Notes under the pieces: generated by a model | Seen by the model: only the letters and a program-made list of their open reading frames with translations | What the model was told of the DNA's origin: nothing | The model's database searches: none | In this document: positions 1-6,404 of the stretch, piece by piece | Layout of the letters: every line of letters starts with the position of its first letter | Position numbering within the stretch: position 1 is the stretch's first letter | Made by a program: the position numbers and the translations under genes | Source: Nonomuraea sp. | Lineage (GTDB): Bacteria > Actinomycetota > Actinomycetes > Streptosporangiales > Streptosporangiaceae | Reading direction: 5' to 3' | NCBI GenBank assembly: GCA_013362835.1 | Contig: JABFVJ010000068.1 | Location: 1-11,602 of the forward strand | Length of the DNA stretch: 11,602 nt

Positions 1-126
1 TCCTTCCTGCTCGACCGGCTGAGCAAGCGCAAGGAGATCGTCGGTTTCCGCACGTCGGTGATCTTCCAGCAGGTGCACGACGCCGTGCCGGAGCGGCTGC
101 CGTCCCTTGACGTACGTGAGGGGTGA
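1..126 (+). CDS. C-terminal end of a regulator-like protein (possibly Lrp/AsnC), 5' end outside window
   Basis: An open frame enters at base 1 and stops at the TGA at 124-126, giving 41 residues. The visible stretch begins SFLLDRLSKRKEIVGFRTSV, goes on with IFQQVHDAVPERLP and ends in a short polar tail. A helix followed by a 'V-x-x-x-x-T-S-V-I' strand is reminiscent of the end of the Lrp/AsnC ligand-binding (RAM) domain, in which a helix precedes a strand containing 'T-x-x-V/L'. Too little is present to prove the family, and the DNA-binding half lies outside the window. It runs in the same direction as the operon at 204 but is separated from it by a large palindrome, so it is probably a separate transcription unit. 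A weak 6-bp hairpin at 127-148 follows the stop. Confidence 0.4.
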   Translation, partial: SFLLDRLSKRKEIVGFRTSVIFQQVHDAVPERLPSLDVREG

Positions 127-151
127 CGCCGGACGGGCGCCACCGGCGGCT

Positions 152-191
152 GAATTTGTGTACTGTGTAAGCTTACAAGGTACACAAATTC
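152..191. promoter_or_regulatory. 40-bp concentric palindrome, likely TetR-type operator
   Basis: The outer arms GAATTTGTGTAC (152-163) and GTACACAAATTC (180-191) are perfect reverse complements. Nested on the same centre (171/172) is a perfect 12-bp palindrome TGTAAGCTTACA (166-177). Only the two base pairs joining them (164-165 with 178-179) break the symmetry. The element ends 12 bp before the ATG at 204 and is AT-rich in a GC-rich background. TetR-family repressors bind such palindromes and often control their own operon, and a TetR gene is the second gene here. That this TetR binds here is inference. The element must overlap the promoter; TACTGT at 161-166 could serve as a -10 box. Confidence 0.8.
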
Positions 192-203
192 GAGGAGACG
201 TCC

Positions 204-635
204 ATGACCACGCTCGCGATCGTCCTTCCGCTCGTCTGGCTCGCCTGGCTCGCCCTCACCGACTGGGTGCCGATGTTCCCGCTCAACGACCTGACTAGCG
301 CGAACGCCCGAGGGCGCGCCCTGGCCGCCGCGATCAACTACCCGTTCCCGCTGCTGATCTCGGGCGGCGTCGCGTTACACCGGACGTGGTCGCTCGCCGC
401 CGCGACGCTCCTGTGCGTCCTGGTCGTGGCGGGGCACGTACGGAGCTGGTGGCTGCCCTACTTCGGCCTCGCCACGCAGGAGCAGCGCGAGCTCTACCGG
501 CGCGAGTACGGCCGCACGCTGAAGGTCCTGCCCACCGAGGGCCACGCGGTGGTCGTCGACGTCCAGCACCTGGTGGTGGGCGTGCTGTCCCTGCTCATGC
601 TGGCGGCCACGATCGTCGTTACGCTGACCGCATGA
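204..635 (+). CDS. small four-helix membrane protein in a TetR-controlled operon
   Basis: This 143-residue protein of unrecognised family is probably in the cytoplasmic membrane. Hydrophobic segments lie near residues 3-19, 45-59, 62-78 and 120-142. The loop before the last helix (about 80-120) is polar and holds the distinctive run WWLPYFG followed by YRREYGRTLKVLP and a DVQH motif, which could be a conserved functional loop. The ATG at 204 is supported by GAGGAG at 192-197 with a 6-nt spacer. The stop overlaps the next start as ATGA (632-635), so translation is probably coupled to the TetR gene. Placement directly behind the palindrome at 152-191 suggests that it is the repressor's target. 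TetR-paired membrane proteins often export or modify small molecules, but nothing in this sequence proves transport. Confidence 0.85.
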   Translation: MTTLAIVLPLVWLAWLALTDWVPMFPLNDLTSANARGRALAAAINYPFPLLISGGVALHRTWSLAAATLLCVLVVAGHVRSWWLPYFGLATQEQRELYRREYGRTLKVLPTEGHAVVVDVQHLVVGVLSLLMLAATIVVTLTA

Positions 636-1237
636 CTCAGGCACGCAGGCGGGCGGGCCGGCCCGCGGTGCTCACCGTCGAGCGCATCGTGGCCGCCGCC
701 GCCGAGATCCTCGACGCCGAGGGCCCTGACGCGCTGACCATGCGCCGCCTCGGCACCGAGCTCGGGGTCGCGGCCATGTCGCTCTACCGCCACCTGCCGG
801 GCCGCGACGCCCTGCTGTCGGCGGTGGTCAACCACCTGTTCGCGCAGGCCATGACCGGCTACCAGGCGGAGTCCGACTGGCCGGAGGCGCTGACGGGGTT
901 CGCCGTGGCCTACCGGCGCTTCCTGCTCGCCCACCCGCGTGCCGTGCCGCTGCTCGCCACCCACCCCGTGGACGTCCGGCTGGGGTCGGAGCTCATCGCG
1001 GGCCTCCTCGCCCGCTTCGAGGCGGCGGGCGTGCCGTCCGGCGACACGGTCAACGCCGTGCAGTCCGTGGCCGTCTACGTGCTCGGCCACGCCCTGGCCC
1101 AGGTGGGCTCGACCGCTGAGGCCCACGACGCGGCCTCGCTGGCCTTCTACGACCAGTGGTTCGAGGCGGGGCTGCGGGCCATGGTCTCGGGGTTCGAGGG
1201 ATTAATTCGGTTGCACGACGTTCCGGGCGAATCGTAG
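632..1237 (+). CDS. TetR-family transcriptional repressor
   Basis: The protein has 201 residues, the usual size for TetR regulators. A basic N terminus (QARRRAGRPA) leads into the helix-turn-helix at about residues 14-60, with the typical run ALTMRRLGTELGVAAMSLYRH (about 34-54). The remainder is a helical ligand-binding and dimerisation domain, and the ending FYDQWFEAGLRAMVSGFEGL (about 172-191) resembles TetR_C-type domains of the tetracycline-repressor branch. The ATG at 632 overlaps the upstream stop as ATGA. A longer in-frame reading from 386 exists but runs through the membrane-protein gene and is a shadow. It probably represses its own operon through the palindrome at 152-191. The ligand is unknown. 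Confidence 0.9.
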   Translation: MTQARRRAGRPAVLTVERIVAAAAEILDAEGPDALTMRRLGTELGVAAMSLYRHLPGRDALLSAVVNHLFAQAMTGYQAESDWPEALTGFAVAYRRFLLAHPRAVPLLATHPVDVRLGSELIAGLLARFEAAGVPSGDTVNAVQSVAVYVLGHALAQVGSTAEAHDAASLAFYDQWFEAGLRAMVSGFEGLIRLHDVPGES

Positions 1238-1240
1238 CTT
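1211..1240 (+). promoter_or_regulatory. candidate promoter for the 35-codon gene
   Basis: A -35-like TTGCAC (1211-1216) and a -10-like TAGCTT (1235-1240) are separated by 18 bp. They overlap the last codons of the TetR gene, whose stop is the TAG of the -10 box. Transcription from here would give an untranslated leader of about 125 nt before the ATG at 1373. No start site has been mapped. Confidence 0.45.
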
Positions 1241-1372
1241 TATCGGCATGCGCCTTTACCTGTGACAGCAGCCCCATCAGTCCCTCTTGTCCGACCGACG
1301 CGGCAGCGCTGTGCTCGTCGACGCCCGGCCCCTTGAGGAGCCGCGTCCAGAGTTCGCGTAAAGGAGCTTCAC

Positions 1373-1480
1373 ATGCGAGTTCGTTCACCCAACAAGAAGA
1401 CCGCGCCCAGGCCGCTGCCGAAGATGCCGCAGCGCCCGATCGCGCCGCCCCGGCGGATCATCCCGCCGAAGGGCCGCTAG
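1373..1480 (+). CDS. 35-aa cationic proline-rich small protein
   Basis: The start is an ATG with a strong SD AAAGGAG at 1360-1366 and a 6-nt spacer; the stop is TAG at 1478-1480. The product begins MRVRSPNKKTAPRPLPKMP. It has 11 basic residues (7 Arg, 4 Lys), no acidic residue and 10 prolines among 35, with no signal peptide or membrane segment. The last part alternates Pro pairs with basic residues (RPIAPPRRIIPPKGR). The composition resembles proline-rich cationic peptides that bind ribosomes or nucleic acids, but similarity of composition is not homology. A promoter-like pair lies upstream and a strong hairpin terminator downstream, so it looks like a stand-alone short gene. A leader peptide or a small RNA with an incidental frame are alternatives. 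I do not recognise the family. Confidence 0.6.
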   Translation: MRVRSPNKKTAPRPLPKMPQRPIAPPRRIIPPKGR

Positions 1481-1482
1481 AC

Positions 1483-1502
1483 AACTACCCAGGATGGTAG
1501 TT
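1483..1502 (+). other. small hairpin after the 35-codon gene
   Basis: AACTACC (1483-1489) pairs perfectly with GGTAGTT (1496-1502) around a 6-nt loop, 3 nt after the stop codon at 1480. It stands immediately before a much stronger terminator-like hairpin. It may protect the 3' end of the transcript or act with the next stem. Confidence 0.5.
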
Positions 1503-1505
1503 AAC

Positions 1506-1544
1506 GAGCGCCGCCTCCCCTCTTACGCCCGGGAGGCGGCGCTC
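1506..1544. terminator. strong hairpin, probable bidirectional terminator
   Basis: GAGCGCCGCCTCCC (1506-1519) and GGGAGGCGGCGCTC (1531-1544) form a perfect 14-bp stem with an 11-nt loop. A short T-run (ACCCTTTT) follows on the plus strand. It lies between the end of the plus-strand 35-codon gene and the end of the minus-strand thiolase gene, which converge here, so it can serve both. Confidence 0.85.
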
Positions 1545-1554
1545 ACCCTTTTCG

Positions 1555-2700
<1,146 letters not shown>

Positions 2701-2713
2701 AGTGCCTCCTGGA

Positions 2714-2732
2714 AACCGAGCATTATTCGGTT
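2714..2732. promoter_or_regulatory. second inverted repeat in the thiolase promoter
   Basis: AACCGA (2714-2719) and TCGGTT (2727-2732) form an inverted repeat with a 7-nt spacer. It covers the proposed -10 box and the likely transcription start of the thiolase gene, so a protein bound here would block initiation. There is no copy in the acyl-CoA dehydrogenase promoter. It may be a second operator or chance. Confidence 0.35.
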
Positions 2733-2750
2733 ATTAGGGAGAGACTACAA
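2722..2750 (-). promoter_or_regulatory. thiolase promoter
   Basis: Read on the minus strand, TTGTAG (complement of 2745-2750) and AATAAT (complement of 2722-2727) are separated by 17 bp, giving good -35 and -10 boxes. The predicted start site would leave a leader of only about 15 nt carrying the SD. The operator at 2750-2766 touches the upstream edge of the -35 box. Confidence 0.6.
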
Positions 2751-2766
2751 CAGAATGACGTTCTGT
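2750..2766. promoter_or_regulatory. operator ACAGAA-N5-TTCTGT, thiolase copy
   Basis: ACAGAATGACGTTCTGT is an inverted repeat with perfect 6-bp arms, abutting the -35 box of the thiolase promoter. The same arms and spacing recur at 7975-7991 before the acyl-CoA dehydrogenase gene. The size and symmetry fit a TetR- or GntR-type fatty-acid regulator; the protein is not identifiable from this window. Confidence 0.75.
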
Positions 2767-2772
2767 GGCTCG

Positions 2773-3432
2773 TCACTCGGGGGCCAGAAGGTCCTCCGCC
2801 GCGTCGACCCTGAACCGCCACCGGTCCACGACCAGGCCGTTCAGCGATTCTGCCAGCTCCAGCGCCAGGGCCGCGAGCTTGGCGGGCTCCTCGCCGCGCA
2901 ACTCGACGGCGGTCAGCTCGGTGGCGAAGGGCAGCAGCTCCGCCACCGCGGGCGGCCGGCCCTTCTCCGGTACGAGCGCGGCCCGGATGTCGCCCGACGT
3001 GAAGGTGAACTCGTCCTCCCCCGGCTCCAGCAGGGGCGCGAGGTCGTCGGCGGAGGGGCGTACCGGGAGGATGACGGCGGGACCGCCCTCGTCGGCGTCG
3101 GCGGGATCGCTCACCTCGCCCCGGCAGACCGCGAGCCCCTTCAGCCGGAAGGCCAGCCCCTCGGCCAGGTAACGGTCGAAGAAGTCGATCGGCAGCGGCC
3201 CTTCGGCGGTCATCCGGACCGCCCACGCCTGCTCCAGCTCCCCGCCCGTCAGGTCGCCTTCGGCCTCGACCGGCGCGCACACCCGGACGTCGGCCGCCAC
3301 GATGTCGTCGCCGTCCTTACGGGCGTCCGGATCTGCCAGCCGTACGATCCTCAGCAGCTCCGCGGGGTCCGGTTTGGCGGGCAGTGCCGCCGTCGGGCCA
3401 GTACGCAGTCTCCGCTTCGCCATCCAGCCCAT
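2773..3432 (-). CDS. hypothetical 219-aa protein downstream of the sortase
   Basis: The protein is soluble and acidic apart from a basic start (MGWMAKRRLRTG). It has no signal peptide, no membrane segment and no motif I recognise. The core has strand-like patches such as ELEQAWAVRMTAEGPLPIDF, an Asp/Glu-rich middle (DPADADEGG), and a C-terminal helix rich in Ala/Leu followed by VVDRWRFRVDAAEDLL. The ATG at 3432 is preferred over the ATG at 3423 because GGAGG lies 5 nt before it. A longer same-frame reading to 3975 overlaps the sortase gene and is a shadow. It starts 14 nt after the sortase stop, so it is probably co-transcribed with the surface locus, but a functional link is unproven. It ends 72 bp before the thiolase start. 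Confidence 0.8.
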   Translation of the reverse strand: MGWMAKRRLRTGPTAALPAKPDPAELLRIVRLADPDARKDGDDIVAADVRVCAPVEAEGDLTGGELEQAWAVRMTAEGPLPIDFFDRYLAEGLAFRLKGLAVCRGEVSDPADADEGGPAVILPVRPSADDLAPLLEPGEDEFTFTSGDIRAALVPEKGRPPAVAELLPFATELTAVELRGEEPAKLAALALELAESLNGLVVDRWRFRVDAAEDLLAPE

Positions 3433-3446
3433 GCCCGCCTCCGCGA

Positions 3447-4184
3447 TCAGCTTCGATAGGAGCTCGTCATCGTCGCGTAGACGATGATGTTGTCGTTGTA
3501 GTGCCCGATGGTGCGATCGTAGGTTCCGCCGCAGGTGATGAGGTGGAGCTGGGCGTTCTCCCTGCTCCCGTAGACCCGCTCGGTCGGGAACGTCTTCTTG
3601 CTCGCCTGCTCCACGCCGCCGACCGTGAACACGGCCGTCGTCTTGTCCTGCCGCTTGACCTCGATGGTGTCGCCGTACTTGAGCTCGCCGAGCCGGCTGA
3701 ACACCGCGCTGCGCGTCCGGGTGTCCTTGTGCCCGAGCAGCACCGCCGGGCCCGCCTCGCCCGGCGTGGACATGTTCCGGTACCAGCCGACCAGGTTGGG
3801 ATTGTCCGACGGCGGCACCTCGATCGTGCCGTCCTTGGCCAGGCCGATCGACTTGATCGGCGCGTTGATGCCGAGCCGCTTGATCACGATCTTGACCGGC
3901 GTCGAGGGCAACATCGGCGGCGCGGCCGCGATCTCCGGCAGCGGCGGCGGCTGGTCGGGCGGCGCCTGGAACCACGCCTGCTGCGGCTGCCCCGACACCT
4001 GCGTCTGGACCGCCACGGGCAGGGCGTCCCTGTCGTCCATGCCGTACTCCCCGGGGGACTGCAGCACGATCAGCATCCCCGCCACGACCGTCACGACCCC
4101 GGCGATGGCCGCGCCGATCAGCACGGTCCTGAGCGCGGTGCTCCCCTTGTCCTGCGGCGGCGGCCCGCCGTACTGGTAGGCCAC
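3447..4184 (-). CDS. class F-type sortase, second pair
   Basis: This 245-residue membrane-anchored transpeptidase would cut a sorting signal and join the protein to the cell wall. It has a short cytoplasmic N terminus, a single membrane helix at about 19-41, a proline-rich linker at about 66-95 and a sortase domain at about 96-240. The catalytic His152 lies in LLGHKDT and Cys218 in LITCGGTYDR; the TCGG context and actinobacterial setting suggest class F. The third catalytic residue may be Arg224, 6 residues after the Cys. The start is GTG at 4184, with G-rich SD-like sequence overlapping the end of the upstream gene, whose stop is 5 nt away. The tight spacing implies that it acts on the 433-aa surface protein encoded just upstream. 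Confidence 0.92.
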   Translation of the reverse strand: MAYQYGGPPPQDKGSTALRTVLIGAAIAGVVTVVAGMLIVLQSPGEYGMDDRDALPVAVQTQVSGQPQQAWFQAPPDQPPPLPEIAAAPPMLPSTPVKIVIKRLGINAPIKSIGLAKDGTIEVPPSDNPNLVGWYRNMSTPGEAGPAVLLGHKDTRTRSAVFSRLGELKYGDTIEVKRQDKTTAVFTVGGVEQASKKTFPTERVYGSRENAQLHLITCGGTYDRTIGHYNDNIIVYATMTSSYRS

Positions 4185-4189
4185 GCCCC

Positions 4190-5491
4190 TCAGCCCCTCG
4201 CGGTACGGCGACGCATGACCAGCCCGCCGGCGGCCGCGGCCGCGATCAGCACGGTCCCGGTCAGGATGAACATCCGCCCATCAGGCCCCGCGTCCCCACC
4301 CGCCCCGGTGTCCGCACCGGCCTTGGGGGTCTTGGACTTGTTCGACGGGGTGACGGTGACCGTCGCGGTGCTGGTCTTGGTCGGCTTGGGAGTGGTCGTG
4401 GTGGGCGTGGAGGTCGGCGTGGACGTCGGCGTCGAGCCCGTACCGGCGGCCGCGGTGAAGGTGAAGGTCTTCACGCCCGTCGTGGGCGCCAGGCACTTGA
4501 TCGCGGCTCCGGTCGTCTGCGTGGCCGAGGTGCCGAAGACGATGTCACCAGGGGTGAGCGTCACGGTGCCGGTGGTGGTGGGCTTGACCTTGACCGGTGG
4601 GGCGGGCAGCGTCGTGATCTCCTGCCCGGCGACCACGCCGGTCAACGTCGCCTCCGCCACCGGAGGCGCGGTGGTTCCCGCTCCACTCGCCTTCACCGTG
4701 ATGAAGTATTTGGCGCCGGTCGCAGGAAAGCCCGTGGGGGCCATCAGCGGATCGCCCGTGGTGTCGACGGTGGTGGTCCACGCGATGCTGGTCTCGGTGT
4801 TGGCCTTGGCGTCGGTGGGCATGACGGGCGCGAACTTGAACTTGACGCTCACGGCCGCCGGATAAGAGGGGTCGTTCTGCGTCGTGTCCACGAGATCACA
4901 ACTGTAGGTGACGACTTCATTCCCGCCCCCGCCACCTGTCCCGATGGGGATGTCAAGGACATCGGTGGACGTCGTCGTGCAGGTCGTCACGCTGCCGGTG
5001 GGGGCGCTGGCCAGAGCCAGCTTCACCTCGCCCGGCTTGATGCTGACCTTGCTGGTCGTCGTGGCCGGGACAGAGACCTTGTACTTCACCTCACCGGCGG
5101 GCACCGAGGTCGAGGTGGTGGAGACAGCCGCCCCTTGCTTCGCCCCGGCGTCGGTGATGCTCCCGCCCGTCGGCGTCAGCGTGGCGGTGACCTGCACAGT
5201 CGTCGCCTGCGTGGGAGCAGCCGAAACCGTCAGCGCGGGGATGCTCACCGACAGGTCGAAGGTGCCCCCTGCCGTGACCGAGTCAGGACCGCTCAGCCCG
5301 ATGCTGATCGACGTGTTGGTGAAGGGCCCGCCGGCGGCACATGTGTAGGCGAACTGCTTGGGCACCGCCGCCGAAGCCGCGGTCGGGGTCGACACGACGA
5401 AGATCGAGCCGGCGAAGACGGCGAGTGTGCCCATCAATCCCAAAGCGGATGTCTTCTGGGCGAGGCGGCGCCACGCCTGGGACGTAAGCAC
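4190..5491 (-). CDS. secreted wall-anchored protein with two Cys-bounded domains and GADTG sorting signal
   Basis: The 433-residue protein starts at a GTG with GGAGA 7 nt upstream. A signal peptide (Arg8-Arg9, hydrophobic core about 15-33, likely cut after ASA at 41) is followed by two similar beta-rich domains. Domain 1 runs from Cys51 (FAYTC) to Cys171 (SVTTC) and domain 2 from Cys198 (TYSC) to Cys333 (AIKC), each probably closed by a disulfide. Each has a matching strand before its last Cys (VSIKPGEV at 149, VTLTPGDI at 310). A Thr/Pro stalk (353-391) with TSTPTSTPT units leads to GADTG (392-396), a hydrophobic segment (about 407-426) and an RRR tail. This is the architecture of a sortase substrate with a non-standard signal. 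It resembles uncharacterised actinobacterial surface proteins; its ligand is unknown. Confidence 0.88.
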   Translation of the reverse strand: MLTSQAWRRLAQKTSALGLMGTLAVFAGSIFVVSTPTAASAAVPKQFAYTCAAGGPFTNTSISIGLSGPDSVTAGGTFDLSVSIPALTVSAAPTQATTVQVTATLTPTGGSITDAGAKQGAAVSTTSTSVPAGEVKYKVSVPATTTSKVSIKPGEVKLALASAPTGSVTTCTTTSTDVLDIPIGTGGGGGNEVVTYSCDLVDTTQNDPSYPAAVSVKFKFAPVMPTDAKANTETSIAWTTTVDTTGDPLMAPTGFPATGAKYFITVKASGAGTTAPPVAEATLTGVVAGQEITTLPAPPVKVKPTTTGTVTLTPGDIVFGTSATQTTGAAIKCLAPTTGVKTFTFTAAAGTGSTPTSTPTSTPTTTTPKPTKTSTATVTVTPSNKSKTPKAGADTGAGGDAGPDGRMFILTGTVLIAAAAAGGLVMRRRTARG

Positions 5492-5564
5492 GGGTCCATC
5501 TCCGTTTCAGCACAGTGTCAACAGTCGTGCCAGACTTCCAGCCCTTGGTCACGGTTCGGTTGAG

Positions 5565-5587
5565 ATCCTACGAACTGTCCCTGTCAA
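5565..5587 (-). promoter_or_regulatory. candidate promoter for the second surface protein-sortase pair
   Basis: On the minus strand a consensus TTGACA (complement of 5582-5587) and a strong -10-like TAGGAT (complement of 5565-5570) occur, but only 11 bp apart, so they cannot pair as one normal sigma-70 promoter. Another TTGACA lies at 5516-5521. The 133-bp gap between sortase and substrate genes (5492-5624) makes a separate promoter plausible. Confidence 0.3.
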
Positions 5588-5624
5588 CTTCCCGTAAACC
5601 GCAAAATTCGCCCCAAATTCCCCA

Positions 5625-6404
5625 TCAGCCCCTCTTCTTGGACAACGTTGCGTACACAACGATGTTGTCCGTGTAGCTGTGCGACTCCTTGTTGAAGACG
5701 CCGCCGCACGTGATGAGCCGGAGCTGTGAGTCCTTCGTGTTCCCGTACACCCTGGATGTCGGGAACGACGACTTGCTGACCTGCTCGATCCCGCTGACCG
5801 TGAACCGGGTGACCTTGCCGTCCGACCGGTACACGTAGATCTGGTCGCCCTTCGCGAGCTCCCGGACCCGGTCGAAGACCGCCGGGCCCTTGCGGGTGCT
5901 CACGTGGCCGTTGATGATCGCGGGCCCGGCCTCGCCCGGCACCGGCGAGAAGCGGTACCAGCCGGTCTGGTTCGGCCTGGTCAGCGGCGGAGTGCCCAGC
6001 TTGCCCTTGATGTCCACGGTGACCGCGCCGATGGGGGCGTTCACCTTGATCTTGGGGATCCTGATCCGGCTGGGCTTGGCCTTGACCTTGGCGGCCTTCG
6101 TCTTGGGCTTGGGGATCGGGGCCACGGTCGGGGCGGCCGCCAGCGGCGGCGGCGCCTCCGGACGGGCCGGGGTCAGAGTCGCGCCCTTGCCGCCCGGCCC
6201 CACGGTCGCGGGCAGGACGAACGCGCCCGCGTTCTCGATCTGCACCGTGGTCGGCTGGTCGGCGGCGGCCAGCGTGCCGGAGCCGTCGTCCACCTTGGGG
6301 GCCACGGAGAGCAGGCCCACCATGATCGCACCGACGCCCGCCAGCGAACCGGCGATCAGCAGTCCGGGCATCGCCCGCTGCATCGGAGTCTTCTGCTCGG
6401 CCAT
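5625..6404 (-). CDS. class F-type sortase, first pair
   Basis: This 259-residue membrane-bound sortase has one membrane helix at about 13-33, a long Pro/Ala/Lys-rich linker at about 80-112 (PIPKPKTKAAKVKAKPS) and a catalytic domain at about 113-256. His167 lies in INGHVST and Cys233 in LITCGGVFNK. It aligns closely with the other sortase around GWYR, PGEAGPA, FPTxRVYG and LITCGG. The position of Arg224 in the other copy is Lys239 here, and position +12 after the Cys is Thr, so the third catalytic residue is not obvious. The ATG at 6404 shares one base with the stop of the upstream surface-protein gene (TGATG), with GGAGGAG 7 nt before it, which indicates translational coupling. Its likely substrate is that 472-aa protein. 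Confidence 0.93.
   Translation of the reverse strand: MAEQKTPMQRAMPGLLIAGSLAGVGAIMVGLLSVAPKVDDGSGTLAAADQPTTVQIENAGAFVLPATVGPGGKGATLTPARPEAPPPLAAAPTVAPIPKPKTKAAKVKAKPSRIRIPKIKVNAPIGAVTVDIKGKLGTPPLTRPNQTGWYRFSPVPGEAGPAIINGHVSTRKGPAVFDRVRELAKGDQIYVYRSDGKVTRFTVSGIEQVSKSSFPTSRVYGNTKDSQLRLITCGGVFNKESHSYTDNIVVYATLSKKRG

Noticed and set aside
127..148. CGCCGG...CCGGCG hairpin after the partial first gene
   Set aside because: 6-bp stem, no T-run; too weak to call a terminator.
386..631. in-frame N-terminal extension of the TetR gene
   Set aside because: It overlaps the membrane-protein gene in another frame and is Arg-rich shadow sequence; the ATGA overlap at 632 gives a normal 201-aa TetR.
1262..1336. 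24-codon GTG frame in the leader of the 35-codon gene
   Set aside because: Basic and Pro-containing but with no SD; cannot be told from chance.
1050..1388. 112-codon minus-strand frame across the end of the TetR gene and the 1238-1388 region
   Set aside because: The C-terminal half is antisense to the TetR gene and Arg/Pro-rich; no SD-supported start or recognisable domain.
4340..4440. short GT/GTC-rich repeats on the plus strand (also 6600-6800)
   Set aside because: They are the complement of Thr/Pro/Ser codons in the stalks, not a DNA repeat array; no CRISPR-like repeats or spacers are present.
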